Assembly (NCBI RefSeq): GCF_014646275.1
Contig: NZ_BMND01000003.1
Location: 310,001 to 374,000, forward strand
Source of the DNA: Streptomyces kronopolitis
GTDB lineage: Bacteria > Actinomycetota > Actinomycetes > Streptomycetales > Streptomycetaceae
Length of the DNA stretch: 64,000 bases
Direction: 5' to 3'
The translations under genes and the position numbers were made by a program. This document shows positions 45,063 through 56,438 of this stretch, one piece after another (positions within the stretch are counted from its first letter, which is position 1; the number at the start of each line of letters is the position of its first letter). The notes beneath the pieces were generated by a model. That model had not been told where the DNA came from. It ran no database searches and worked only from the letters and a program-made list of their open reading frames with translations.

Positions 45063-46574
45063 ATGGCCCCCGTAGTGACCAGCGTCAGTCCCGACCGAGG
45101 TGCTCCTGACGGCAATACCGGCGTCACCCTCACCGGCTCCGGCTTCACCGGCGCCACCATGGTCAAGTTCGGCCCCACGTCCGCCAGTTTCCTCGTCGTG
45201 AGCGATACGCAGATCACGGCCAGGACGCCGGTGGGGACCGGCACGGCCGCCGTCACGGTCACCGCACCTAGCGGCACCAGCACCCAGAACGCCCTCTTCG
45301 CCTACGCCTTGGTCGCGGCCCCCGTGCTCACCTCCCTCAGTCCCACGTCGGGGCCCACGGCGGGCGGAAACGCCGTCATTCTGACCGGGACGAACCTTTC
45401 CGGTGTGACGTCGGTGACCTTCGGGGCGACTCCGGCCTCGGTCGTGAGTAATACGGCTACGCAGGTGGTGGTGATCGCGCCGGCGGGGGTGGTGTCGTCG
45501 GTGGGGGTGGCGGTGACGACGGCGGGGGGTACCAGCAATCTGCTGGTCTATTCGTACGTGGCCGTCGCCGCTCCGGTGCTCACGGGCATCACCCCGTCCT
45601 CGGGGCCCACGGCGGGCGGGAATACCGTCATCCTGACCGGCACGAACCTTTCCAATGCGACCTCGGTGAAGTTCGGGGCCACTCCGGCCGCTGTGGTGAG
45701 CAACACGGCTACTCAGGTGGTGGTGATCGCGCCGGCGGGGGTGGTGTCGTCGGTGGGAGTGTCGGTGACCACGGCGGGCGGCACCAGCAATCTGCTGGTG
45801 TATTCGTACGTGGCCCCCGCGCCGGTGCTCACGACCATCAGCCCGACCGCGGGGCCCTTGGGCGGCGGCAACACCGTCACCCTGAACGGGACGAACCTTT
45901 CCGGCGCGACCTCGGTGAAATTCGGGAACAATCCGGCGACCGTGCTCAGCAACACCGCCTCGCAGCTCGTCGTCAGCGCGCCCACCGGGGCGCCGTCCAC
46001 GGTCAACGTCACGGTTACCACCACCGGCGGCACCAGCAATCCGCTGCCGTACCTCTACCTCGCCGCGCCCACGGTCAACGACCTTTCCACGCACCTCGGT
46101 CCGGCCACCGGAGGCAACACCGTCTCCGTCTTCGGCAGCGATCTGCTCCTCGCCAGCGCGGTGAGCTTCGGGGGGAACCCGGCCACCGGGCTCACCGTGG
46201 TCTCGGACAGCCGGCTGACGGTGACCGCCCCGCCCGGTTCGGGCACGGTCACCGTCACCGTGACCACACCGGGCGGAACCAGCACCGCGGCCACCGGGAA
46301 CCCGTCCTACACGTACCTCGCCGCACCCGTCCTCACCGGCCTCACCCCCTCCCACGGCTCCGCCCTCGGGGGCGACGCGATCGTGCTGGGCGGCAGCGGC
46401 CTCACCTACACCGATGCGGTGACCTTCGGCGGCGTCCAGGCCACGTTCGCGGCGGTCTCCGACACCCAGGTCGTCGCCACCTCGCCGGCCGGCGCGCCCG
46501 GCACGGTGAACGTCGTGGTGCACACCCCGGCCGGCAGCAGCAACCCCCGGCCGTACGTCTACGACCCGGCCTGA
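45063..46574 (+). CDS. Multi-IPT/TIG repeat protein
   Basis: A 503-aa protein of about six IPT/TIG repeats of 80-84 residues, each with a core such as PTAGGNAVILTGTNLSGVTS. It begins MAPVVTSVSPDRGAPDGNTG with no signal peptide and ends PAGSSNPRPYVYDPA with no anchor. Repeats 2 and 3 are nearly identical at the DNA level, suggesting recent duplication. GAAGGAG precedes the ATG. It is probably co-expressed with the smaller IPT/TIG gene. It is convergent with treZ. Secretion by a non-classical route or release with other particles is possible but unproven. Confidence 0.87.
   Translation: MAPVVTSVSPDRGAPDGNTGVTLTGSGFTGATMVKFGPTSASFLVVSDTQITARTPVGTGTAAVTVTAPSGTSTQNALFAYALVAAPVLTSLSPTSGPTAGGNAVILTGTNLSGVTSVTFGATPASVVSNTATQVVVIAPAGVVSSVGVAVTTAGGTSNLLVYSYVAVAAPVLTGITPSSGPTAGGNTVILTGTNLSNATSVKFGATPAAVVSNTATQVVVIAPAGVVSSVGVSVTTAGGTSNLLVYSYVAPAPVLTTISPTAGPLGGGNTVTLNGTNLSGATSVKFGNNPATVLSNTASQLVVSAPTGAPSTVNVTVTTTGGTSNPLPYLYLAAPTVNDLSTHLGPATGGNTVSVFGSDLLLASAVSFGGNPATGLTVVSDSRLTVTAPPGSGTVTVTVTTPGGTSTAATGNPSYTYLAAPVLTGLTPSHGSALGGDAIVLGGSGLTYTDAVTFGGVQATFAAVSDTQVVATSPAGAPGTVNVVVHTPAGSSNPRPYVYDPA
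45319..45822 (+). repeat. Two tandem 252-bp near-identical units inside the IPT/TIG gene
   Basis: Unit 1 (45319-45570) and unit 2 (45571-45822) have an exact 252-bp (84-codon) period. The most similar part covers the segments starting 45441 and 45693, encoding the same VSNTATQVVVIAPAGVVSSV. The following unit (from 45823) is clearly diverged. Confidence 0.8.
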
Positions 46575-46633
46575 GCCCGGCTGGAGCAGGTGGGGCCGTG
46601 CGCGGCGGGGCGTCGCCGTGCAGCCGCCCCGTC

Positions 46634-48415
46634 TTACGGACCCAGCACCACCGCCGACTCCGGCGGCAGCCGCAGCATGCCGTCCGCGTCGGGGAGCACC
46701 GCGCCGGGCCAGCCCGCGAGCGCCCGCAGTCCGTTCCCGGCCCGCCCCGCGCCGTCGACGGGGACGGCGGCCGTGGCGTCCCGGGCGAGGTTGACCGCCA
46801 CCCGCAGCGGGCCCCGCCGCAGCAGCAGCCAGCGGGCCCGCTCGTCGAAGCGGACGGCGGTGTGGCGCGGATCCGGGTCGGTCAGCGGGGGCAGTTCACG
46901 GCGCAGCGCCAGCAGGGTGCGGTGCCAGGCCAGCAGCGTGGCGTGCGGCTCGCGGGCCGGCTGTGCCCAGTCCAGGACGCTGCGCTCGCGGGTCGCCGGG
47001 TCCTGCGGATCGGGCCAGTCCTCGGCCCGGCCACCCCAGTCGTGCGCCGCGAACTCGCGCCGCCGCCCGGCCCGTACCGCCTCCGCCAGCTCCGGATCCG
47101 TGTGCGAGGTGAAGTACTGCCACGGTGTGGTCGCGCCCCACTCCTCGCCCATGAACAGCATCGGGGTGAACGGCGAGCACAGCACGAGGGCCGCGGCGCA
47201 GGCGAGCAGGCCGGGGGAGAGCCCGGCGGCGAGCCGGTCGCCGAGGGCGCGATTGCCGACCTGGTCGTGCGTCTGGGCGTAGGCCAGCAGCCGGTACGCG
47301 GGGGTCACCCGCAGGTCGAGGGGCGCGCCGTGGGCCCGGCCGCGGAAGGCGGAGGGGGTCCCGTCGTGGAAGAAGCCGCCGGTCAGCGTCTTGGCGAGGG
47401 CGGCGAGCGGGGCGCGCGCGAAGTCGGCGTAGTAGCCCTGGGATTCGCCGGTCAGCGCGGTGTGCAGGCTGTGGTGGAAGTCGTCGTTCCACTGGGCGTG
47501 CAGCCCGTGCCCGCCCGCCGGCCGCGGTGCGGTGGTGCCCGGGTCGTTGAGGTCGGACTCGGCGACCAGGAACAGCGGCCGCCCCAGCTCCCCGGCCAGC
47601 GCGTCGACGGCGGCGGAGAGTGCGGCCAGGAAATGCGGGGTGCCGTCGTCGTGCAGGGCGTGGACGGCGTCCAGCCGCAGCCCGTCGAGCCGGAAGTCCC
47701 GCAGCCACGAGAGCGCGCTGCCCAGGAAGTAGCCGCGCACCTCGGCGGACCCGGGGGCGTCGAGATTGACCGCCGCGCCCCAGGGGGTGTGGTGGGTCTC
47801 GGTGAAGTACGGACCGTATGCCGGGAGCGGGTTGCCGGACGGGCCGAGGTGGTTGTGCACCACATCGAGCACCACCCCCAGCCCGTGGCCGTGCGCGGCG
47901 TCCACGAACCCCTTGAGGCCGTCCGGCCCGCCGTACGGCTCGTGCACCGCCCACGGCGCGATGCCGTCGTACCCCCAGCCGTGGTCGCCGGGGAAGGGGC
48001 AGACCGGCATCAGGGAGACATGGGTGATGCCCAGGTCGGCGAGGTGGCGCAGCCGTGCGGCGGCGGCACGGAAGGTGCCCTCGGGAGTGAAGGTGCCGAT
48101 GTGCAGCTCGTAGAGCACGGCGCCGGGCAGCGGACGGCCGGGCCAGCGGTGCCGCCACCGGAACCGGTCGTGCTCGACGACCGCACCCGGCCCGCCCGGG
48201 CCCTCCGGCAGCCGGACGGCCCGCGGATCGGGCAGCGGCGGCCCGTCGTCGAGCCGGAAGGCGTAGCGGTCGCCGTCGCGGGCCGGGGCCTCGGTGCGCC
48301 ACCACCCCGCACGGCCGGGGTCGCGCTCCAATACGGCCGGCGGCTCCCCGGCGCGGTCCCCCGCCCACTGGAGAGCGACCCGTCCGGCACCCGGCGCCCA
48401 CACCTCGAACAGCAC
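46634..48415 (-). CDS. treZ: Malto-oligosyltrehalose trehalohydrolase
   Basis: A 593-aa GH13 enzyme that releases trehalose from maltooligosyl-trehalose. It has an N-terminal beta-sandwich (FEVWAPGAGRVALQWAGDRA), the opening YELHIGTFTPEGTF, the nucleophile motif DGLRLDAVHALHDD, the acid motif FLVAESDLNDPG, and the stabiliser AYAQTHDQVGNR. Start ATG 48415 begins the family consensus. The partner treY lies about 3 kb away on the same strand, interrupted by an FHA gene and a ribosomal-protection gene, so they cannot form a simple operon. Cytosolic. Confidence 0.95.
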   Translation of the reverse strand: MLFEVWAPGAGRVALQWAGDRAGEPPAVLERDPGRAGWWRTEAPARDGDRYAFRLDDGPPLPDPRAVRLPEGPGGPGAVVEHDRFRWRHRWPGRPLPGAVLYELHIGTFTPEGTFRAAAARLRHLADLGITHVSLMPVCPFPGDHGWGYDGIAPWAVHEPYGGPDGLKGFVDAAHGHGLGVVLDVVHNHLGPSGNPLPAYGPYFTETHHTPWGAAVNLDAPGSAEVRGYFLGSALSWLRDFRLDGLRLDAVHALHDDGTPHFLAALSAAVDALAGELGRPLFLVAESDLNDPGTTAPRPAGGHGLHAQWNDDFHHSLHTALTGESQGYYADFARAPLAALAKTLTGGFFHDGTPSAFRGRAHGAPLDLRVTPAYRLLAYAQTHDQVGNRALGDRLAAGLSPGLLACAAALVLCSPFTPMLFMGEEWGATTPWQYFTSHTDPELAEAVRAGRRREFAAHDWGGRAEDWPDPQDPATRERSVLDWAQPAREPHATLLAWHRTLLALRRELPPLTDPDPRHTAVRFDERARWLLLRRGPLRVAVNLARDATAAVPVDGAGRAGNGLRALAGWPGAVLPDADGMLRLPPESAVVLGP

Positions 48416-48600
48416 GGCCGTCCTCCTTCGTTCACGGTCCCGACGAAGAAAGCATGCCCGCGCACCGCCGGGCAGCCCCGCGCCCCGACACGTCGCCTCG
48501 TGCCGTGCCGGGGTCCGCCGCCGCGCCCCGCCCGCCCACCTGCGCCGTCCCGCGGCAACACCGCCTGGACAGGGGCTCGCGGGAGCCCGAGAATCGCGGT

Positions 48601-49146
48601 ATGACTTCGCTCGAGTTCCCCGCGCGTCCGGCGCGCCCGTCGGACGCGGACCGGGAACGCGCTCTTGATCTGCTGCGCGACGGCGCGGCGCAGGGACGCC
48701 TGTCCCAGGACACCTTTCTGCGGCGACTGGAACTCGTGCTCACCGCCCAGCAGCAGTCCGAAATCGATGTGGTCACCGCCGATTTGGCGAGCCGCGGCAA
48801 GGTCCAGGGCACCGTCCTGCGGATGGTGGGCCGGGCCTCGGCGTTCCACATCCGGGTGCGCCGCGCCTGGAGCCGGGAGCGGCTGCCGAAGCTGCTGCTG
48901 CCGGTGCCGGGCCCGCTCCCGCTGCTCATCGGGCGGGCGCCCGGCGTGGGCCTGCGCCTCAACCACGACACGGTCTCCCGCGCCCATGCCGAACTCCGCA
49001 GCGCCGGCACGGGCTGGGTGCTGCGCGACCTCGGCTCCACCAACGGCACCTGCGTCAACGGCCGCCGCGTGGTGGGCGAGGTGCCGGTCGGCCCCGGCGA
49101 CCACATCACCTTCGGTCAGGTGGATTACGTCCTGACGGAGCGCTGA
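48601..49146 (+). CDS. DUF1707 / FHA domain protein
   Basis: A 181-aa protein. Residues about 10-65 form a DUF1707 domain (RPSDADRERALDLLRDGAAQ then GRLSQDTFLRRLELVLTAQQ). Residues about 95-175 form a forkhead-associated domain (LLIGRAPGVGLRLNHDTVSR, AHAELRSAGTGWVLRDLGST, NGTCVNG), which binds phosphothreonine. A partner Ser/Thr kinase is expected elsewhere. No ribosome binding site is seen before ATG 48601, so the transcript may be leaderless. It is divergent from treZ. Confidence 0.9.
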   Translation: MTSLEFPARPARPSDADRERALDLLRDGAAQGRLSQDTFLRRLELVLTAQQQSEIDVVTADLASRGKVQGTVLRMVGRASAFHIRVRRAWSRERLPKLLLPVPGPLPLLIGRAPGVGLRLNHDTVSRAHAELRSAGTGWVLRDLGSTNGTCVNGRRVVGEVPVGPGDHITFGQVDYVLTER

Positions 49147-49220
49147 ACGGGGCGGCGCGGCGGACCGGTGCCGGTCGCCGGCGCCCACCCGTACGCCCCG
49201 CCCGCCGCGCGCCCGTCGCC

Positions 49221-51155
49221 TCAGCTCTCCCGCCCCGCGTTCCGCCGCACCGGCCGGTCGCCCGACGGATGCGACATCCACACCCCCTCGCCCTGCGTCA
49301 GCCCCGGCAGCAGCCCCTGCATCCGCGGGACGTGACGGGCCGGCAGAAAACCGCTGACCAGCCAGGAGTGCGGTCCGCCGGAGGTCTCGGCGATCTCGGC
49401 GTCCAGGGCCGCGAGACGCGCGGTGACCGCGGCCGGCGCGGTGAGCGGGATCTCGGCCTCGAAGGCGTGGTACGGCTCGTAGACCTGGGTGCCGGCCCGC
49501 CGCAGCGCCTCTCGCAGCACGGGGGCGGTGACCGTACGGAAGTCCCCGGCGGTGCTGAGCGGGCCGATGAAGCCGGAACGGGTCAGCACCACCCGGCAGT
49601 CCGTCACCGCCAGCCCGTGCGGCCCGCACCGCAGGGTCGCCAGCGCGGTCTCCTCGACGGCCTGGTGGAAGCCGTGCGGCAGCGCGCCGAGTTCGGTCTC
49701 GTAGGTGAAGACCGGTCCCGAGCCGCGGGCGCCCGGCTCCACCCGGAGCCCGACCGTGGCCCAGGGCCCGGTGTGGCCGTGCCTGGCGATCTCCGCGCAG
49801 GCCTCGCCGACCCCGGCCGGCCGCTCCACGCACACCACCCGGCTCGGCGTGCACTCGGCCTCGATGCCGTACTCGCGGTCCAGGGTGGCCGTGAGGACCT
49901 CCTTCTGCACCTCGCCGTGCAGCAGCACCGAGGTCGCGCCGTCCGGGGCGGGGCGCACCTGCAGCAGCGGATCCTGGTCGGCGAGCGTCAGCAGCGCGAC
50001 GCGCAGCGCGGCGGCGCGGGCCGGGCGGCGGGCCCGGACCACGGTTTCGAGGGTGGGGGCGCCGAACAGCGCCGGCCCGGCCGTGGCGTCGTCGTCGGCC
50101 GGTCCGAGCCGGTCGCCGGTGCGGATGCCGGGCAGCCCGCGCAGCACCGCGATGTCGCCGGCGGTGAGCGGCCCGTCGTCGCCGGGCGGCCGGCCGATGA
50201 CCTCCAGCGAGGTGATCCGGCCGGTCACGGACCCGCTCGTGCCGTCCGGGCCGGTCCGGTGCAGCGTGATCCGCTGCCGCGGCCGCAACTCGCCGCCGTG
50301 GAGCCGCAGGTGGGCGGTCCGCTCGCCGTGCGGCGGCTGGTGGACGGCGAAGACCGTGCCGCGCGGCCCGGTGCCCGTCGCGGGCGGCGCCGGCGGGATC
50401 AGCCCGACCAGGCCCTCGACGAGCGCCCCGACGCCCTGGCCGCCTAGCGCGGAGCCGAAGTACACCGGGTGCAGCGAGCCGTCGGCGGTGCCGGCGGCCA
50501 GCGCGGCACGGAGCCGGGCGGCGGACGGCGGCGGCCCGCCGGGGGCCGCGGCGACCAGCTCCGCCAGGACCGACTCGTCGGCCTCGGCCACCCGTTCGGC
50601 GATCCGCTCGCGCACCCGCGGGTCCGCCAGGTCGTGCGGCACCGAGTCGGCCCGTGCGGTGCCGAGGCCGGTCACGGAGGTCATCGGGACGGGCGCCGGC
50701 ACCAGGAGCCGGCGGATGTCCTCGCACAGCGCCTCGCCCCGGGCACCGGCCCGGTCGATCTTGTTCACGAACAGCAGGGTGGGCAGCCGCAGCCGCCGCA
50801 GGGTCTTCATCAGCACCCGGGTACGGGGCTGCACGCCCTCCACCGCGGACAGCAGGAGCACGGCGCCGTCCAGCACCCCCAGGGCGCGTTCGACCTCGGC
50901 GATGAAGTCGGCGTGGCCGGGGGTGTCGATGAGGTTGATCCGGACCCCGCCGGCGGTGAAGGAGGCGACCGCCGAGCGGATGGTGATGCCGCGCAGCCGC
51001 TCCAGCTCGCCGGAGTCCGTGCGGGTGTCCCCGGCGTCGACGCTGCCGAGCCGGGCGAGGGCGCCGGCGTCGAACAGCAGCCGCTCGGTGAGGCTGGTCT
51101 TACCGGCGTCGACGTGGGCGAGAATCCCGATGTTCAGGGTGTGCGAAGGAAGCAT
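49221..51155 (-). CDS. Ribosomal protection GTPase (OtrA/TetM-like, EF-G family)
   Basis: A 644-aa translation-factor GTPase. G1 is GILAHVDAGKTSLTERLL, switch I RGITIRSAVASFTAGG, G3 INLIDTPGHADFIAEVE, and G4 FVNKIDRAG. Domains III-V follow, with a C-terminal EF-G-like part. By family knowledge such proteins dislodge tetracycline from the ribosome; streptomycete relatives also occur in strains without tetracycline production. ATG 51155 starts the GTPase domain; the ribosome binding site is loose (GAGGA at about 12 bp). An overlapping short leader frame lies upstream. It is flanked by trehalose genes to which it has no obvious link. Confidence 0.88.
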   Translation of the reverse strand: MLPSHTLNIGILAHVDAGKTSLTERLLFDAGALARLGSVDAGDTRTDSGELERLRGITIRSAVASFTAGGVRINLIDTPGHADFIAEVERALGVLDGAVLLLSAVEGVQPRTRVLMKTLRRLRLPTLLFVNKIDRAGARGEALCEDIRRLLVPAPVPMTSVTGLGTARADSVPHDLADPRVRERIAERVAEADESVLAELVAAAPGGPPPSAARLRAALAAGTADGSLHPVYFGSALGGQGVGALVEGLVGLIPPAPPATGTGPRGTVFAVHQPPHGERTAHLRLHGGELRPRQRITLHRTGPDGTSGSVTGRITSLEVIGRPPGDDGPLTAGDIAVLRGLPGIRTGDRLGPADDDATAGPALFGAPTLETVVRARRPARAAALRVALLTLADQDPLLQVRPAPDGATSVLLHGEVQKEVLTATLDREYGIEAECTPSRVVCVERPAGVGEACAEIARHGHTGPWATVGLRVEPGARGSGPVFTYETELGALPHGFHQAVEETALATLRCGPHGLAVTDCRVVLTRSGFIGPLSTAGDFRTVTAPVLREALRRAGTQVYEPYHAFEAEIPLTAPAAVTARLAALDAEIAETSGGPHSWLVSGFLPARHVPRMQGLLPGLTQGEGVWMSHPSGDRPVRRNAGRES

Positions 51156-51222
51156 GGAAGGTGAAGTCCTCAAGAACTGTCGTCCGGTCGGGGCGATGAG
51201 TAGTTCCGAGGAATCCGCGCAT
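51100..51222 (-). CDS. Possible 40-aa leader peptide overlapping the ribosomal protection gene
   Basis: ATG 51222 has a much better ribosome binding site (AAGGAG at 7 bp) than the main gene. It encodes MRGFLGTTHRPDRTTVLEDF and a basic tail ending PRRRR, in a different frame. It runs 56 bp into the GTPase gene before stopping. Translating ribosomes would therefore pass the main start, so their stalling or release could tune expression. Its reality is inferred from the ribosome binding site and position only. Confidence 0.4.
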   Translation of the reverse strand: MRGFLGTTHRPDRTTVLEDFTFHASFAHPEHRDSRPRRRR

Positions 51223-51332
51223 TCCGTTGCTCCTTGCCGAGGGGGAAATCGGTCGTACCCGGCCATGCTGCCAGCCCTGCGGGAAGCCGCAACCGAATTT
51301 CCGGGGCGGTCCTGAACACCGCCCCGCCGCCC

Positions 51333-53792
51333 TCACTCCCGCACGAACAACGCCACCGGTGACTCCGCCAGCAGGTCGCTCAGGCTCAGCACCGCGCCCT
51401 CCGGGGCCGTGCGGCCGGTGAGGAGTTCACGCCAGGGGCCGCCCGGGGGCAGGCGCAGGAGGGTGTCCCACCAGCCGCCGGTCTCGACCAGGCGCAGGGC
51501 GAGGCGGGTCACCACCGTCAGGCTCCGGCCGCTGCGGCAGAAGGCCACGCAGTGCTCGGCCGCCGGGCCCTCCGCGTACACCGGTTCGTAGGTCGCCGTG
51601 GCGCCGAACCACCGCGGGTGGTCGCGGCGCAGGCGCAGGGCCGTGGCGGTCAGCCGGAGCTTCTCGCCGGACAGGTCGTACGGCGCGGCCCCGCCGTCCA
51701 GCGCGTCGAGCAGCTCGGGGCGGAAGCGGGCCGGGCGCCGGTTGTCCGGGTCCACCAGTTCCGGATGGACGTGCTCGGTGCCCTGGTAGAGGTCGGGCAC
51801 GCCGGGCATGGTCAGGTGCAGCAGCGCCGCGCCCAGCACGTTCGCGCGGATGAACGGCGCGAGGTCGTCGGCGAGTGCGGTGAGCGGGGCGGCCGCGGGC
51901 CCGCAGGGGCCGCTGCGGACGAACTCCTCGACAGCCTCCTCGTAGCCGCTGTCCGGCTCCGTCCACGTGGTGCGCAGCCCGGCCTCGCGCACCGCCTTGA
52001 GGACCGCGGGTGCCACCCGGTCCGCCGCCGGTCCGCCGGCCGGGGTGCCGAGGCCGAACGCGGTCTGCCACGCCAGCCACGACACCATCGGATCCCTCGG
52101 GCCGGCGCCGCCCGCCCGGTCCCCGGCGATCTCGCACACCGCGGTGCCGGGCATCGCGCCGAGCACGTCCCGCCACCGGTCGGGGCACTCCGACAGCACC
52201 GCGATCCGCGCCCGTACGTCGGCGCTGCGTTTGGTGTCGTGGGTGGAGAGCACGGTGCCGGATTCCGGCCGGTCGCGCTGCATGCGGGCGCAGTACGCGT
52301 GGAACGCCGCGGGGGCGAGCGCCGGGGTGCCGGGGTCGCCGCCGACCTCGCAGGCCGACAGCAGCACCGGATAGCGGTAGAAGGCGGTGTCCTCCACGGA
52401 CTTGGCGCGCAGCGCGGAGGCGGTCTGGGCGAACCGGGCGGTGAAGTCGGCGCAGTCCGCGCCGCCGTGCTCCGGGTCGTCGGTGAGCCGGCCGAGCGCC
52501 AGATCGTGGACGAGGTCCACCGCCCGTGCCTCCTCGGGCACCCGGAAGGCGGTGCGCGCCCCGGCGGCCGCCGCGCCCAGCATCGCCGCGTCGTGGACGG
52601 CTTGCGCCGGTTCGGCGGCGTAGGGGCGGTAGACCGGCAGCCGCACCAGCAGTTCGCGCAGGGCATGGCGCAGCGCCCAGGGCGCGTGGTCGCCCGGCGC
52701 GGGGACGCGCGCGCTGATCCGGGCCGCGGTCCGCACCAGCCGCTCGACCTCGGCGGCCAGCTCATGGGTGACGACCTCGTACGCGGCCCGGCGCACCGTC
52801 TCCTCCCAGTCGCCGCCCTCGTCGGCCAGCGGCGTGACGAAGTCCCGGTAGTGGGAGAAAAGCCGCCCCGAGCCCTGCGGGCAGACGAACAGCCCGTCGA
52901 TGTGCCGCAGCGCGTCGTAGCCCGTCGTGCCCGCGCAGGCCCAACCGGCCGGCAGCCGCTCCGCACCGCTGAGGATCTTCTCCACCACCGTCCAGCGGCC
53001 GCCGGTCCGCTCGTGCAGCCGGGCCAGATAGCCGCCGGGGTCCACCAGCCCGTCCGGGTGGTCGACGCGCAGCCCGTCGAGGACGCCGTCGTCCAGCAGC
53101 CGCAGCACCGTGCCGTGGGTGGCCTCGAAGACCTCGGGGTCCTCGGCGCGGATCCCGATCAGCTCCGAAACGGTGAAGAAGCGGCGGTAGTTCAGCTCGC
53201 TGCGGGCCAGCCGCCACCAGGCGAGGCGGTACCACTGGGCGTCCAGGAGGCGGGGCAGCGGCAGCCCCTCCGTACCGGGGCGCAGCGGAAAGGCGTGCCC
53301 GTGGTAGCGCAGCACCTCGCCGTCGACGCGCAACTGCCCGGTCTCCTCGCCGAGCCGGCCGCCGAGCAGCGGCAGCAGCACCCGGCCGCCGTGCCCCGCG
53401 TCCCAGTCGATGTCGAACCACCGGGCGTACGGGGACGCCGGTCCGTCGCGCAGCACCTGCCACAGCGGCCCGTTCAGGCTCAGCGGCTCCGGCACCGCCA
53501 TGTGGTTCGGCACGATGTCGACGACGAGTCCGAGGCCGTGCGACCGGGCCGTTGCCGCCAGCGCGCGCAGCCCCGCCTCGCCGCCCAGCTCGGCCCGCAC
53601 CGTCGCGTGATCGACCACGTCGTAGCCGTGCGTGGACCCCGGCACCGACTCCAGCACCGGCGAGAGATGCAGATGGGAGACGCCCAGGGCGGCCAGATGC
53701 GGGACCGCCCGCTCCGCTGCGGCGAACGGGAAGTCCGGCTGGAGCTGCAGCCGGTAGGTGGCGGTCGGCGACGGACTCGATGGCTGCGTCAT
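51333..53792 (-). CDS. treY: Malto-oligosyltrehalose synthase
   Basis: An 819-aa GH13 enzyme that isomerises the reducing-end glucose of maltodextrins to a trehalose unit. It opens TATYRLQLQPDFPFAAAERA and has HLHLSPVLESVPGSTHGYDV, the long family insertion after it, the nucleophile motif LDGLRVDHPDGLVDPGGYL, acid/base motif WTVVEKILSGAERLPAGWAC, and STHDTKRSADVRARI. ATG 53792 begins the enzyme; the frame stays open to 54104 but without homology. It is 185 bp downstream of glgX on the same strand. Confidence 0.95.
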   Translation of the reverse strand: MTQPSSPSPTATYRLQLQPDFPFAAAERAVPHLAALGVSHLHLSPVLESVPGSTHGYDVVDHATVRAELGGEAGLRALAATARSHGLGLVVDIVPNHMAVPEPLSLNGPLWQVLRDGPASPYARWFDIDWDAGHGGRVLLPLLGGRLGEETGQLRVDGEVLRYHGHAFPLRPGTEGLPLPRLLDAQWYRLAWWRLARSELNYRRFFTVSELIGIRAEDPEVFEATHGTVLRLLDDGVLDGLRVDHPDGLVDPGGYLARLHERTGGRWTVVEKILSGAERLPAGWACAGTTGYDALRHIDGLFVCPQGSGRLFSHYRDFVTPLADEGGDWEETVRRAAYEVVTHELAAEVERLVRTAARISARVPAPGDHAPWALRHALRELLVRLPVYRPYAAEPAQAVHDAAMLGAAAAGARTAFRVPEEARAVDLVHDLALGRLTDDPEHGGADCADFTARFAQTASALRAKSVEDTAFYRYPVLLSACEVGGDPGTPALAPAAFHAYCARMQRDRPESGTVLSTHDTKRSADVRARIAVLSECPDRWRDVLGAMPGTAVCEIAGDRAGGAGPRDPMVSWLAWQTAFGLGTPAGGPAADRVAPAVLKAVREAGLRTTWTEPDSGYEEAVEEFVRSGPCGPAAAPLTALADDLAPFIRANVLGAALLHLTMPGVPDLYQGTEHVHPELVDPDNRRPARFRPELLDALDGGAAPYDLSGEKLRLTATALRLRRDHPRWFGATATYEPVYAEGPAAEHCVAFCRSGRSLTVVTRLALRLVETGGWWDTLLRLPPGGPWRELLTGRTAPEGAVLSLSDLLAESPVALFVRE

Positions 53793-53977
53793 GGGAACAC
53801 CCGTACCCCGCTGGCGGCCCGTTGTGTCATCCGCCTCCGGCATTGGTGTCGGGCCGTCCGGCGCGTCGGCGCGCCCCGGGGGCACCCGCGGCCGCGGGCA
53901 CTCCGCCGGCGCACCTGGGGTGTGCCGTGCGGGGCGGGCCGGACCCCGCGAGCCCGCCGTGATCCGGACGGCACGCC

Positions 53978-56197
<2,220 letters not shown>

Positions 56198-56438
56198 GGG
56201 GTAGACCCTTCCACGTTCTCGGCGGGCGCTGCGGCGACTCCACGACACACCTCAGCGGAACAAAACGGAATCCTCGCCCAACTTTTCGCAACTTGTCGCA
56301 CACGGAGGGCTTTTCGCGAGATCTCCGCTGAATGGTGGGCAACCTGTCGCGATGTCGGATCGTCCTATCAGTCGTCCTACTGGAGGACCGACGGGGGACC
56401 GACATGCGTGTCACGGAACGTGACAGCAGGGGGGAACT

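Noticed and set aside
44118..46574. Phage tail or contractile injection genes around the IPT/TIG proteins
   Set aside because: No sheath, tube, baseplate or AAA ATPase genes occur nearby.
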